From Aeromicrobium sp. PE09-221 (GTDB lineage: Bacteria > Actinomycetota > Actinomycetes > Propionibacteriales > Nocardioidaceae), in assembly GCF_002174305.1 (NCBI RefSeq), contig NZ_MIJB01000009.1, positions 124,001 through 188,000 of the forward strand: a stretch of DNA of 64,000 bases, given 5' to 3'. Positions 33,346 to 44,740 of the stretch are shown here, piece after piece (position 1 is the stretch's first letter; each line of letters begins with the position of its first letter). The notes under the pieces were generated by a model. It had not been told where the DNA came from. It saw only the letters and a program-made list of their open reading frames with translations, and did not search any database. Position numbers and translations under genes: made by a program.

Positions 33346-33546
33346 GTGGGCTCCCTTAACATGATTGGCTACGGCCTGGCGACCATCGGCCCGGCCATCG
33401 CCGTGGGTCTGATCTTCGCCGCGTACATCAACGGCGTCGCCCGTCAGCCCGAGTCGCAGTCGCGTCTGCAGCCGATCGCGATCCTGGGCTTCGCCCTGGC
33501 CGAGGCGCTCGCCATCATCGGCATCGCGCTCGCATTCGTCATTTGA
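33346..33546 (+). CDS. atpE: ATP synthase Fo subunit c
   Basis: 66 aa, two helices with a polar 'ARQPESQ' turn. The proton-carrying carboxylate is Glu53 in '[16 protein letters not shown]'. GTG start at 33346 after GAAAGGAAAAGCCC. The 117-bp gap before it is the longest in the operon. The residue corresponding to the bedaquiline-sensitive pocket cannot be judged from sequence alone. Confidence 0.96.
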   Translation: MGSLNMIGYGLATIGPAIAVGLIFAAYINGVARQPESQSRLQPIAILGFALAEALAIIGIALAFVI

Positions 33547-33560
33547 TCGCCGGCCTCTGA

Positions 33561-34120
<560 letters not shown>

Positions 34121-34121
<1 letters not shown>

Positions 34122-34921
34122 TGCGCGGCACATCAGCGAAGTCCCGTGACGAGGTCCTGGATGCGGTCGACGCGGCCCAGGGCGACGTCGCCGAGCTCGG
34201 CACCCAGCTGCTGGCGGCGGTCGATGTCCTCGACGCCAACCCCGCGTTGCGTCGTGTGCTGACGGATCCCTCGACGGATACCGACGCCAAGCAGGATCTG
34301 GCGGCATCGGTCTTCGGTGGGACCTTCTCAGCCGACACCGTCGCCGTGCTGCGGACGGCAGTGGGTGGCCGGTGGGCCGCCGGGCGTGACCTCGCCGATG
34401 GGCTCGAGCAGGCAGGTATCGCCGCCTACGTGCGCTCGGCTCAGGACGCTGGCGAGGGTCAGCGCTTCGAGACCGACCTCTTCGAGGCCGGACAGGTCGT
34501 GCTGGGCGATGTCGAACTCCGTCGTGCGGTGAGCGACAAGTCGGCTCCGGTGGCGGCCAGGAAGCAGCTTCTGGCCGATGTGCTGGGCGGCAAGGTCGTC
34601 CCCACCGCTCTGGCGGTGCTCCAGCAGGCCACCGTGGCGCGGACCGGCTCCTTCGAGAAGGTGCTCGAGGGTTTCAACGTCCTCGTCGCCCAGCGGCGTG
34701 GACGCCTGGCGGCCACCGTGCGGGTCGCCTACGACCTCGAAGACGCCGAGCGCGAGCGACTGGCGTCGGTGCTGGAGCGCAAGTACGGCACCGCGGTCCA
34801 GCTCAATGTGATCGTCGATCCCGCCGTCGTCGGCGGCATCGCGGTCACGGTGGGCGATGAAGTCGTCGACGCCACGATGTCCACCCGCCTCGAGTCCGCC
34901 CGCCGGGCCCTCGCTGGCTAA
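34121..34921 (+). CDS. atpH: ATP synthase F1 subunit delta
   Basis: 266 aa. The delta (OSCP) fold is recognisable in the N-terminal helical domain and the C-terminal '[20 protein letters not shown]' and '[24 protein letters not shown]' region. At 266 aa it is longer than the ~180 aa of E. coli, as in other actinobacteria that lack the separate b-delta fusion of mycobacteria. It links the b stalk to the F1 head. Confidence 0.94.
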
Positions 34922-34958
34922 CCCCGATCTCTCTACCTCAAGAAGGCAGGCACCACAC

Positions 34959-36599
34959 ATGACGGAACTCTCGATCCGTCCGGACGAGATCCGCGACGCG
35001 TTGCAGAAGTTCGTGTCGGACTACAAGCCGACCGCGGACAAGGCCGAGGAGGTCGGCATCGTCTCCGATGCCTCCGACGGCATCGCCCACGTCGAGGGGC
35101 TTCCCTCGGCGATGGCCAATGAGCTCCTGGAGTTCGAGGACGGCACGCTCGGCCTCGCGCTGAACCTGGACGTACGCGAGATCGGTGTCGTCATCCTCGG
35201 TGACTTCGCCGGCATCGAGGAGGGCCAGAAGGTCCGCCGCACGGGCGAGGTGCTCTCCGTGCCGGTCGGCGACGGCTACCTCGGTCGCGTCGTCGACCCG
35301 CTCGGCAAACCCATCGACGGCCTCGGCGAGATCGACACGGTCGGTCGCCGCGCGCTGGAGCTGCAGGCCCCCACGGTCATGCAGCGCAAGAGCGTCCACG
35401 AGCCGCTGATGACCGGCATGAAGGCGATCGACTCGCTCACGCCGATCGGTCGCGGACAGCGCCAGCTCATCATCGGCGACCGGCAGACCGGCAAGACCGC
35501 CATCGCGATCGACACCATCATCAACCAGAAGCAGTTCTGGGAGACCGGTGACCCGGAGAAGCAGGTTCGCTGCATCTACGTGGGCATCGGCCAGAAGGGT
35601 TCGACGATCGCCTCGGTGCGCGGTGCGCTGGAGGAGTCCGGCGCCCTGGAGTACACCACGATCGTGGCGGCTCCCGCCTCGGATTCGGCCGGCTTCAAGT
35701 ATCTGGCCCCCTACACCGGATCGGCTATCGGCCAGCACTGGATGTACGAGGGCAAGCACGTCCTCATCGTCTTCGACGACCTGTCGAAGCAGGCCGAGGC
35801 CTACCGCGCCGTCTCGCTGCTGCTGCGCCGCCCGCCGGGCCGCGAGGCGTACCCCGGCGATGTGTTCTACCTCCACAGCCGCCTGCTGGAGCGTTGCGCC
35901 AAGCTGAGCGACGATCTCGGCGCCGGCTCGATGACGGGCCTGCCCATCATCGAGACCAAGGCCAATGACGTCTCGGCGTACATCCCGACGAATGTCATCT
36001 CGATCACCGACGGCCAGATCTTCCTCCAGTCGGATCTGTTCAATGCCGATCAGCGTCCCGCGGTCGATGTCGGCATCTCGGTGTCGCGTGTCGGCGGTTC
36101 GGCGATGACCAAGGCGATGAAGGCCGTGACCGGCTCGCTCAAGGTCGAGCTCGCGCAGTACCGCGCGATGGAGGCCTTCGCGATGTTCGCCTCTGACCTC
36201 GATGCCGCCTCCAAGGCGCAGCTCGCGCGCGGTCAGCGGATCATGGAGGTTTTCAAGCAGGGCCAGTACGCTCCGTATCCGATGGAGCAGCAGGTGGTCT
36301 CGCTCTGGGCGATCCAGAACGGCAAGCTCGATCCGGTCCCGGTGGGCGATGTCCGTCGCTTCGAGAGCGAGTTCCTCGACTATGTCAAGCGCTCCCACAA
36401 CGGCATCCTCGATGCGATCCGTGAGAGCGGACGCTTCGAGGACGACAACGCCTCGGCGCTGGAGTCCGCATACGACTCATTCCTCGACCAGTTTGAGACC
36501 AGCGAAGGTCAGTCGATCAAGGCCGGTCGCGAAGAGTTCGAGGCGCTCGAGGACGAGGACGTCGAGCAGGAGCAGATCGTCAAGCAGAAGCGAGGCTGA
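34959..36599 (+). CDS. atpA: ATP synthase F1 subunit alpha
   Basis: 546 aa from ATG at 34959 after AAGAAGGCAGG. Walker A '[17 protein letters not shown]', '[19 protein letters not shown]' and the arginine-finger region '[21 protein letters not shown]'. The C-terminus has an acidic/basic extension ('[16 protein letters not shown]') beyond the E. coli length; mycobacterial alpha also has such an extension, which there suppresses ATP hydrolysis. It is followed 2 bp later by atpG. Confidence 0.97.
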   Translation: MTELSIRPDEIRDALQKFVSDYKPTADKAEEVGIVSDASDGIAHVEGLPSAMANELLEFEDGTLGLALNLDVREIGVVILGDFAGIEEGQKVRRTGEVLSVPVGDGYLGRVVDPLGKPIDGLGEIDTVGRRALELQAPTVMQRKSVHEPLMTGMKAIDSLTPIGRGQRQLIIGDRQTGKTAIAIDTIINQKQFWETGDPEKQVRCIYVGIGQKGSTIASVRGALEESGALEYTTIVAAPASDSAGFKYLAPYTGSAIGQHWMYEGKHVLIVFDDLSKQAEAYRAVSLLLRRPPGREAYPGDVFYLHSRLLERCAKLSDDLGAGSMTGLPIIETKANDVSAYIPTNVISITDGQIFLQSDLFNADQRPAVDVGISVSRVGGSAMTKAMKAVTGSLKVELAQYRAMEAFAMFASDLDAASKAQLARGQRIMEVFKQGQYAPYPMEQQVVSLWAIQNGKLDPVPVGDVRRFESEFLDYVKRSHNGILDAIRESGRFEDDNASALESAYDSFLDQFETSEGQSIKAGREEFEALEDEDVEQEQIVKQKRG

Positions 36600-36601
36600 G
36601 C

Positions 36602-38978
<2,377 letters not shown>

Positions 38979-38979
<1 letters not shown>

Positions 38980-39356
38980 TGGCGGGCGCGCTGCAGATCG
39001 AGCTCGTCGCGGCCGATCGCGTGGTCTGGTCCGGTGAGGCCTCTGAGGTCATCGCCCGTACCTCCGAGGGTGACCTCGGCGTGCTCGTGGACCACGCGCC
39101 GTTGCTCTCGCTGCTCGTCCCTGGCGTCGTGATGATCAAGCCGGTCGACGGCGCGATCGTCCAGGCAGCGGTGGGCGACGGCTTCCTCTCGGTGGCCGAC
39201 AACCACGTGTCGATCCTCAGCGAGGACACCTGGCTGCTGGAGGAGATCGACGAGGCGGAGGTCCGTCATGAACTCTCCGAGGCCGAGGCGAATAACGACG
39301 ACGAGGCACGCCATCGTGCCGAGGTGAAGCTGCGCCTGCTGGGCAAGGCAGCCTGA
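38979..39356 (+). CDS. atpC: ATP synthase F1 subunit epsilon
   Basis: 125 aa. N-terminal beta-sandwich ('LQIELVAADRVVWSGEASEV', 'LGVLVDHAPLLSLL') followed by a short helical part ('EIDEAEVRHELSEAEA'). The C-terminal helix pair is shorter than in E. coli. It closes the rotor and modulates hydrolysis. Last gene of the operon; DUF2550 follows at 19 bp. Confidence 0.95.
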
Positions 39357-39375
39357 GTTGGCGGGGGAGTAGATC

Positions 39376-39822
39376 GTGCCGCTGTGGTTGTGGCTGGTCG
39401 ACTCCCTGGCCCTGCTCGTCGCCCTCTCGGCGTTCTTGCTGGTCGCCCTCGTGGTGCGTCGCCGTTGGCTGACGCGCCGCGGGGGCGCCTTCGAGATGAG
39501 CGTCAATCGTCACGCCGAGGCATCGGCGCGCGGCTGGATGCTCGGCATCGCGGTGTACGGTTCGACCGAGATCGAGTGGTTCCGTGGATTCTCCCTCTCG
39601 CCGCGGCCCAAGTACCGGTTCCCGCGTGGCGCGGTCCTGATCGAGGGCCGGCGCGCGCCCCAGGGTGCCGAGGCCTATGCGCTGCACGACAGCCACGTCA
39701 TCGTCGGGGCCAAGAGCCCGACGCCGGTCCGTCAGCTGGCGCTGAGTCCGTCCTCGCTCACCGGTCTGCTGGCTTGGCTCGAATCGTCCCCGCCGGGCCA
39801 GGGCGTCAACAATGTGCTGTAA
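39376..39822 (+). CDS. DUF2550 domain protein
   Basis: 148 aa. One N-terminal membrane helix ('WLVDSLALLVALSAFLLVAL'), a basic turn 'VRRRWLTRRGGAFEM' and a soluble domain with 'SARGWMLGIAVYGSTEIEWFR' and 'SPTPVRQLALSPSSLTGLLAWLE'. The family is actinobacterial and normally sits directly after atpC, as here. Its function is unknown; co-transcription with the ATP synthase genes is likely, with a GGGGGAG site before GTG 39376. Confidence 0.9.
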   Translation: MPLWLWLVDSLALLVALSAFLLVALVVRRRWLTRRGGAFEMSVNRHAEASARGWMLGIAVYGSTEIEWFRGFSLSPRPKYRFPRGAVLIEGRRAPQGAEAYALHDSHVIVGAKSPTPVRQLALSPSSLTGLLAWLESSPPGQGVNNVL

Positions 39823-39861
39823 AAGGTTCCGCCGGGGATCGCTTTGTGTCACGATGAGCAG

Positions 39862-40029
39862 GTGAAGAAGATCATCGCCTCGACGTTCGTGGCAGCCGCG
39901 ATGGTGATTGCCATCCCGGCTCCCTCGAATGCTGCTCCCGCCGACACCTCCACCAAGAGCTCGGTCACGACGTCGTCCAAGACGGCGCCTGTCACCTCGT
40001 TCTCGCCGTTCCGGATCGATTGGTACTGA
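39862..40029 (+). CDS. Small secreted peptide of unknown function
   Basis: 55 aa from GTG at 39862. A typical signal peptide: 'VKKII' then 'ASTFVAAAMVIAIPAPSNAA' in part, with cleavage likely after 'SNA' near residue 24. That leaves a mature peptide of about 30 residues, rich in Ser/Thr/Lys and ending 'SFSPFRIDWY'. No cysteines. A CACGAT box sits 6 nt before the GTG, compatible with leaderless transcription. It is followed by a strong bidirectional terminator. No family was recognised. Confidence 0.55.
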   Translation: MKKIIASTFVAAAMVIAIPAPSNAAPADTSTKSSVTTSSKTAPVTSFSPFRIDWY

Positions 40030-40052
40030 TCACCGGTACGAGATGACGAGTC

Positions 40053-40089
40053 GATGATGGGGCCGCTCCTTCGGGGCGGCCCCATCATC
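40053..40089. terminator. Strong bidirectional terminator between the secreted peptide and pduO
   Basis: Perfect 14-bp stem (GATGATGGGGCCGC, 40053-40066, with 40076-40089) and a 9-nt loop between two convergent genes. Confidence 0.8.
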
Positions 40090-40099
40090 ACATCCGGGC

Positions 40100-40687
40100 T
40101 CAGGCCTGCTGGTCTCCGCGTTCGCCTCCGGGCACCCAGAGCACATCCCCGTGCTTGAGATTGGCGTGGCGCGCGAGGATGAATAGCAGATCGCTCAGGC
40201 GGTTGAGGTACTTCGCGGTGAGGACGTTCATGCGGTCCCCGTGCTCGTCGAGTGCGGCCCACGCCGATCGCTCGGCGCGCCGGGCGACGGTGCGGGCGAC
40301 GTGCAGCTGCGCGGCGACCGGGGTGCCGCCGGGCAGGATGAACGAGCGGAGCTTGGGGGTCAGGGCGTTGTACTCGTCGCACCATCCTTCAAGCCGTTCG
40401 ATGTAGTCGGGCTCGACGCGCAGGGGCGGGAACTCCGGATCGTCGACGACGGGGGCTCCGAGGTCGGCGCCGACATCGAAGAGATCGTTCTGAATGTGCG
40501 TGAGGATGGCGCCGACGGCATCGTCCACTCCGCCGAGGGCCAGGGCGACGCCGATGTGGCTGTTCGCCTCGTCGACATCGGCATAGGCGACCAGGCGTGT
40601 GTCGTTCTTGGAGGTCCGGCTCATGTCGACGAGCGCCGTCGTGCCGTCATCGCCCGTACGGGTGTAGATGCGCGTCAGGTTCACCAT
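40100..40687 (-). CDS. pduO: Cob(I)alamin adenosyltransferase, PduO type
   Basis: 195 aa. The ATP-binding N-terminus 'RIYTRTGDDGTTALVDMSR' and the helical bundle 'FILPGGTPVAAQLHVARTVARRAER' with 'LNRLSDLLFILARHAN' are diagnostic. It makes adenosylcobalamin, the cofactor of the acyl-CoA mutase at 44741 that lies 4 kb away. TAGACT lies 6 nt before the ATG on the minus strand, so the gene seems leaderless. Confidence 0.95.
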   Translation of the reverse strand: MVNLTRIYTRTGDDGTTALVDMSRTSKNDTRLVAYADVDEANSHIGVALALGGVDDAVGAILTHIQNDLFDVGADLGAPVVDDPEFPPLRVEPDYIERLEGWCDEYNALTPKLRSFILPGGTPVAAQLHVARTVARRAERSAWAALDEHGDRMNVLTAKYLNRLSDLLFILARHANLKHGDVLWVPGGERGDQQA

Positions 40688-40693
40688 GCCCCG

Positions 40694-40699
40694 AGTCTA
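40694..40699 (-). promoter_or_regulatory. -10 box of a leaderless promoter for pduO
   Basis: On the minus strand TAGACT ends 6 nt before the ATG at 40687. Confidence 0.5.
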
Positions 40700-40714
40700 G
40701 AGGCCCGCCCGCCG

Positions 40715-40781
40715 CCCGTTGAGTGTGACGTTTGGACGGCGGAATCGACGATATGAGCGTCCAAACGTCACACTCGGCGGG
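40715..40781. repeat. Long-stem palindromic element, copy 2 (inverted)
   Basis: Arms 40715-40738 and 40758-40781 pair over 24 bp with two mismatches (wobble pairs); the 19-nt loop contains GAATCGACG, the reverse complement of the loop core in copy 1 at 25973. It starts 6 bp after the aidB stop and ends near the -35 position of pduO. Confidence 0.85.
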
Positions 40782-40786
40782 TTGCG

Positions 40787-42427
40787 TCAGTGCGGCAGAC
40801 CGGCGCGGGCGACGAGAGCGGTCGTGTTGACGCCCTGGGGGAGGCCCCCGTACTCGAAGGAGCGGTCGGCACCGAGACGCCCGAGGACGAAGGCATCGGC
40901 CACCGTTGTCGGAGCCTCGCGCAGGAGCACCGACCCTTGCAACGCGAGCGCCATCGACTCGACCACCCGGCGGGCGAAGGCAGGCGCGGATCCCGGATCC
41001 TCAGCAGCGCGACTCAGTAGAGCGCCCATGCGGTCCAGATGCGCATCGAAGCCGACCGAGAGGCCTCGGGCCAGACCGACCTCCTCGACGAAGGCTTCGA
41101 CCGCCTGCGGCTCACGCGCCATAGCGCGCAGCACGTCGAGGGCGATGACATTGCCCGACCCCTCCCAGATCGCCATGACCGGCTGTTCACGGTAGCGACG
41201 GGCCAGTGGGAAGTCCTCCGTGTAGCCATTGCCGCCGAGGCACTCCATGGCCTCGTAGGCGTGGTGCGGACCGCGCTTGCAGATCCAGTACTTCGCGACC
41301 GCCGTGCCGAGGCGGGCGAAGGCGGCCGACTGCTCATCGCTCGCATCGAAGGCGGCAGCCATCCGCATCGCGGTCCAGGTCGCCGCCTCCGCCTCGAGAT
41401 GCAGGTCGGCGATCACCTGCTCCATCGCGGGCTGGTCGATCAGCATCGAGCCGAAGGCTCGGCGATGCGCGGCATGCCAAGCGGCCTCGGCGACCGACTG
41501 GCGCATCCCCGAGGCGGAGCCGAAGATGCAGTCGAGCCTGGTCTGGTTGACCATCTCGATGATGGTGCGCACACCGCGACCCTCGTCCCCGGCGAGCCAG
41601 CCGGTGGCACCGTCGACCTCGATCTCGGAGGATGCATTGGACTTGTTGCCGAGCTTGTTCTTGAGCCGCTGGACGAAGAACCGGTTCAGCTCGCCACCAG
41701 GCAGCACGCGGGGGACCACGAAACAGGACAGTCCGGACTCGGTCTGCGCGAGCATCAAAAAGGCATCGGACTGCGGCGCCGAGCAGAACCACTTGTGCCC
41801 GGTGATGTTCCAGGTGCCGTCGGCCGATGGCACGGCTCGCGTCGTGTTGGCGCGCACGTCAGAGCCACCTTGCTTCTCGGTCATGGCCATGCCGAAGACC
41901 GCGCTGGCCTTGGTGGCAGGATCGCGCAGCTCGGGGTCATAGGAGGTGGCGAAGACCTTGGGCAGCCAGAACTCGCGAAGGGATGCCTCGGCGAGCCGCA
42001 GGGAGGGCACGACGGCGTGAGTCATGCTCACCGGGCAGGAGTGACCGGACTCGATCTGCCCGAACTGCATGAACATCGCCGCGCGGGCGACGTGCGCGCC
42101 CTTGCGGTCCTCGGTCCAGCAGGACGTGTGGGCGCCGCGCGAGATCGCCTCCCCGAAGATGCGGTGGTACGCGGGATGGAACTCGATCTCATCGACACGA
42201 TGCCCCCACCGGTCGTGGCTGTGGTGGACCGGGGTGATCGTATTGGCGAGCTCGGCGTCGCGCTGGAAGTCCGCGCGACCGACGAGCCCCCCGGCCTCGA
42301 CGAGCGCATCGTGCGCCCAATCGGCGTCGTACCGGGCCACGGCCTCGGTGAGGGGCACGTTGCTCGTGTACTCGTTGACGTCCACGCGGGGTGGCGACTG
42401 GTTCAGGACCTCATGGGTGCGGCTCAT
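40787..42427 (-). CDS. aidB: Acyl-CoA dehydrogenase, AidB-like
   Basis: 546 aa from ATG at 42427 (AAGGAG upstream). The N-terminal pattern 'RTHEVLNQSPPRVDVNEYTS' is that of AidB, the alkylation-response flavoprotein, not of ordinary fatty-acid enzymes. FAD-fold motifs: 'FGMAMTEKQGGSDVRANTT', 'ITGHKWFCSAPQSDAFLML', 'RLKNKLGNKSNASSEIEV' and 'AYEAMECLGGNGYTEDFPLARRYRE'-type run. Its substrate in the cell is not known. The start overlaps the stop of the tetR gene (ATGA), so the two are co-transcribed. At about 550 aa it also has the length of methylsuccinyl-CoA dehydrogenase, but the N-terminus argues against that. Confidence 0.87.
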   Translation of the reverse strand: MSRTHEVLNQSPPRVDVNEYTSNVPLTEAVARYDADWAHDALVEAGGLVGRADFQRDAELANTITPVHHSHDRWGHRVDEIEFHPAYHRIFGEAISRGAHTSCWTEDRKGAHVARAAMFMQFGQIESGHSCPVSMTHAVVPSLRLAEASLREFWLPKVFATSYDPELRDPATKASAVFGMAMTEKQGGSDVRANTTRAVPSADGTWNITGHKWFCSAPQSDAFLMLAQTESGLSCFVVPRVLPGGELNRFFVQRLKNKLGNKSNASSEIEVDGATGWLAGDEGRGVRTIIEMVNQTRLDCIFGSASGMRQSVAEAAWHAAHRRAFGSMLIDQPAMEQVIADLHLEAEAATWTAMRMAAAFDASDEQSAAFARLGTAVAKYWICKRGPHHAYEAMECLGGNGYTEDFPLARRYREQPVMAIWEGSGNVIALDVLRAMAREPQAVEAFVEEVGLARGLSVGFDAHLDRMGALLSRAAEDPGSAPAFARRVVESMALALQGSVLLREAPTTVADAFVLGRLGADRSFEYGGLPQGVNTTALVARAGLPH

Positions 42428-43071
42428 CGTGGTGTCTCCTTCGGTTCGATGGCGGGCGCGCCGAGCGCGCGATGGCAATAGCGGACGATGTCGTCGATGA
42501 TCGTCTCGTCGGGTAGGCCGTCGAGACTGTCGTGGCCGAGCGGATTGAGACGGCCGATGAGCGATTCGCTGATGGCGCCGATCGTGGCCGCGCCGCTCAC
42601 CCCGGGATGCTGGGCCGCGAAGGCCCCGGTGTCGATGCCGTCGCGGACGAGGTGCTCAGCGATGTCGATATAGGCGCGCCGGTAGACGAGTCGCTCGGCC
42701 TCCACGAGCGGGGACACCGGCTCGAAGAGCAGCGCCCAGGCCAGTCGGCGGCCGCGGAGCGCCCGCCCGGCGAAGGTGCGGATGAAGGCATCCAGCCGAC
42801 CGGTCACATCCGGGCCGGCGGCCGCCGTGGCCTGCCGCGTCGTGTCCAGCTCCTGTGAGGCGGACTCGCGGAAGACGGTGGCGAGCAGCTCATCGCGATT
42901 GTCGAAATAGGAGTAGACGAGGCCCGTGCTCGTCCCGGCGGTGTCGGCGATGGCCGAGACCTTCGCCCCCGCGAATCCGTGACGGGCGACCAGGGCACGT
43001 GCCGCCATGAGCAGGGAGGTACGGCGTTCCTCGGCGCGTCGACGAGTGGCGTCCGTCTCGCGGTACGGCAT
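42424..43071 (-). CDS. TetR-family transcriptional regulator
   Basis: 215 aa. The N-terminal helix-turn-helix is 'LVARHGFAGAKVSAIADTAGTSTGLVYSYFDNRDEL' split over residues ~27-65; the rest is the ligand-binding domain. It is divergent from the acyl-CoA synthetase at 43143 and co-transcribed with aidB. A perfect ATTGAA-N6-TTCAAT repeat lies in the 71-bp gap, the likely operator. The ligand is probably an acyl-CoA or carboxylic acid, an inference from the neighbours. Confidence 0.92.
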   Translation of the reverse strand: MPYRETDATRRRAEERRTSLLMAARALVARHGFAGAKVSAIADTAGTSTGLVYSYFDNRDELLATVFRESASQELDTTRQATAAAGPDVTGRLDAFIRTFAGRALRGRRLAWALLFEPVSPLVEAERLVYRRAYIDIAEHLVRDGIDTGAFAAQHPGVSGAATIGAISESLIGRLNPLGHDSLDGLPDETIIDDIVRYCHRALGAPAIEPKETPR

Positions 43072-43091
43072 GCCCGGCTCCCTACTGAAGG

Positions 43092-43109
43092 ATTGAAGGA
43101 TGATTCAAT
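43092..43109. promoter_or_regulatory. Probable operator of the TetR regulator
   Basis: Inverted repeat ATTGAA-GGATGA-TTCAAT in the divergent promoter region. A half-site-like GGATTGAAGGAT run overlaps it. Confidence 0.6.
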
Positions 43110-43142
43110 ACTACCGTCACCCCTCGGACTTGGAGAAGCCCC

Positions 43143-44675
43143 ATGCACCTGACAGCGGTCCTCGAACGCGTCGCCCGTTCCACCCCCGGCACGGAGGCGA
43201 TCGTCTACGGCGACGAGATCCTCACCTACGCGGAACTGCTCGAAAGGTCGCGCCGCGGGGCCACCGCATTGGTCGAGCGCGGAGTGAGGCCCGGCGATCG
43301 GGTGGCCGTCATGTCCTACAACACCCCCGGCTTCGCCGTGGCTGCCTTCGCGACATGGTTCGCGGGAGCGGTCCTCGTCCCGGTCAATCACAAGCTCGCC
43401 GTGCCAGAGGTCCGCCACGCGGCCGAGCACAGCGGAGCTGTTCTCGGCATCGTGACCGGTGAGCTGGCGAACACGGCGAGCGAGGCCGCCCCGGGAGTCA
43501 GCTGGTTATCGACTGAGATGCCGGCGGACGGGATGGAGGACTTCGACGGCCTCTCGCGCTCCTGCGAGCCGATCGCGGCGCCCGTCGATGATGATCTGGA
43601 CAGTCCGGCCCAGCTGCTCTTCACCTCGGGCACCACGAGCGCCCCGAAGGCCTGCGTGCACACGCATCGCACTATCAGCAGCGCGTCACCTCTGCTCGCG
43701 ACGACCCTCGGCTTCACGTCCCGGGAGCGATTCCTGCTGGCCATGCCGATCTGGCACGCCGCACCCCTGAACTGCTGGTTCCTCACCATGATGTTCCTCG
43801 GCGCGACCGTCGTGCTGCAGCGTGAATACCATCCCGTCGAGATGCTCCAGAACGTCCAGCGACACCGGATCACAGCCTTCTTCGGCGCGCCGATCGCCTA
43901 CACGATGCCGCTGCAGCTCGCGCGGGCCGGCACGATCGACCTGGCGACCTTCGATCTGTCGAGCGTCGACAAGTGGCTCTACGGCGGTGCGCCCCTCGGG
44001 CGAGAGGTCGCCACCTCGCTTGTCGAGGCCTATGGGACGGATCGCTTCTTCCAGGTTTACGGCATGAGTGAGATGGGCCCGGTCGGTACTGCGCTCTACC
44101 CCGAGGAGCAGATCGCCAAGGCCGGATCGATCGGCAGGGGAGGGCATCCCGGCGTCGACCTGCGGATCGTCGATCTGGACGGCCGGGAGGTGGGCCCCGG
44201 TGGCACGGGGGAGATCTGGCTGCGTGCCGATACCCGGATGCTCGGCTATCACGAGAACCCCGAGGCCACGGATGCCGTATTCGTTGGTCCGTGGTTCCGC
44301 ACCGGCGATGTCGCCCGGGTGGATGAGGACGGCTATCTGTTCATCGTCGACCGACTGAAGGACATCATCATCGTCGGTGGCGAGAACGTTCACTCGCAGG
44401 AGGTCGAGGAGGCGCTGCGCGGGCATCCGCGGCTGGCCGATGTCGCCGTCGTCGGTCGACCGGAGCCCGAGTGGGGCGAGATCGTCGTCGCGGTCTACGT
44501 CAGTGCCGATGGTGAGGATGTCGCGGTGGACGACGTGCGGGAGTACCTCGGCGACAAGCTTGCCCGCTACAAGCTCCCGCGCGAGGTGGTCCGTGTTCCC
44601 GAACTCCCGCGTAACCCGTCGGGGAAGCTCACCAAGCACGTCATCCGCCGCGACCTGCTCGCGCCACGCCCCTAA
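43143..44675 (+). CDS. AMP-binding acyl-CoA synthetase (second)
   Basis: 510 aa. P-loop 'QLLFTSGTTSAPKACVHTH', 'VYGMSEMGPVGTALYP', 'PWFRTGDVARVDEDGYL', 'DRLKDIIIVGGENVHSQEVE' in part, and the lysine of 'RNPSGKLTKHVIRRDL'. It forms a CoA thioester from a carboxylic acid; the shorter N-terminal part suggests a different substrate range from the synthetase at 13585. GGAGAAGCCCC precedes the ATG. It is regulated, most likely, by the divergent TetR protein. Confidence 0.9.
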   Translation: MHLTAVLERVARSTPGTEAIVYGDEILTYAELLERSRRGATALVERGVRPGDRVAVMSYNTPGFAVAAFATWFAGAVLVPVNHKLAVPEVRHAAEHSGAVLGIVTGELANTASEAAPGVSWLSTEMPADGMEDFDGLSRSCEPIAAPVDDDLDSPAQLLFTSGTTSAPKACVHTHRTISSASPLLATTLGFTSRERFLLAMPIWHAAPLNCWFLTMMFLGATVVLQREYHPVEMLQNVQRHRITAFFGAPIAYTMPLQLARAGTIDLATFDLSSVDKWLYGGAPLGREVATSLVEAYGTDRFFQVYGMSEMGPVGTALYPEEQIAKAGSIGRGGHPGVDLRIVDLDGREVGPGGTGEIWLRADTRMLGYHENPEATDAVFVGPWFRTGDVARVDEDGYLFIVDRLKDIIIVGGENVHSQEVEEALRGHPRLADVAVVGRPEPEWGEIVVAVYVSADGEDVAVDDVREYLGDKLARYKLPREVVRVPELPRNPSGKLTKHVIRRDLLAPRP

Positions 44676-44718
44676 GCGGGGTGACCTGCATCACGCGACC
44701 GTGCGTGACGGAGCGCTT

Positions 44719-44734
44719 TACCTGGCGGTAACGT
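44719..44734 (+). promoter_or_regulatory. Leaderless promoter of the mutase gene with overlapping TACC-N4-GGTA element
   Basis: TACC-TGGC-GGTA (44719-44730) overlaps the -10 TAACGT (44729-44734), which ends 6 nt before the ATG at 44741. The element recurs upstream of the 48514 and 51620 genes. Confidence 0.55.
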
Positions 44735-44740
44735 GTGGCC

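Noticed and set aside
40787..42427. Methylsuccinyl-CoA dehydrogenase of the ethylmalonyl-CoA pathway
   Set aside because: Length and family fit, but the N-terminal 'EVLNQSPP' pattern is AidB-like, and the gene pairs with a TetR regulator and not with ccr or the mutase.
44676..44740. A cobalamin riboswitch upstream of the mutase
   Set aside because: Only 65 bp separate the genes, no B12-box was seen, and the start is leaderless.
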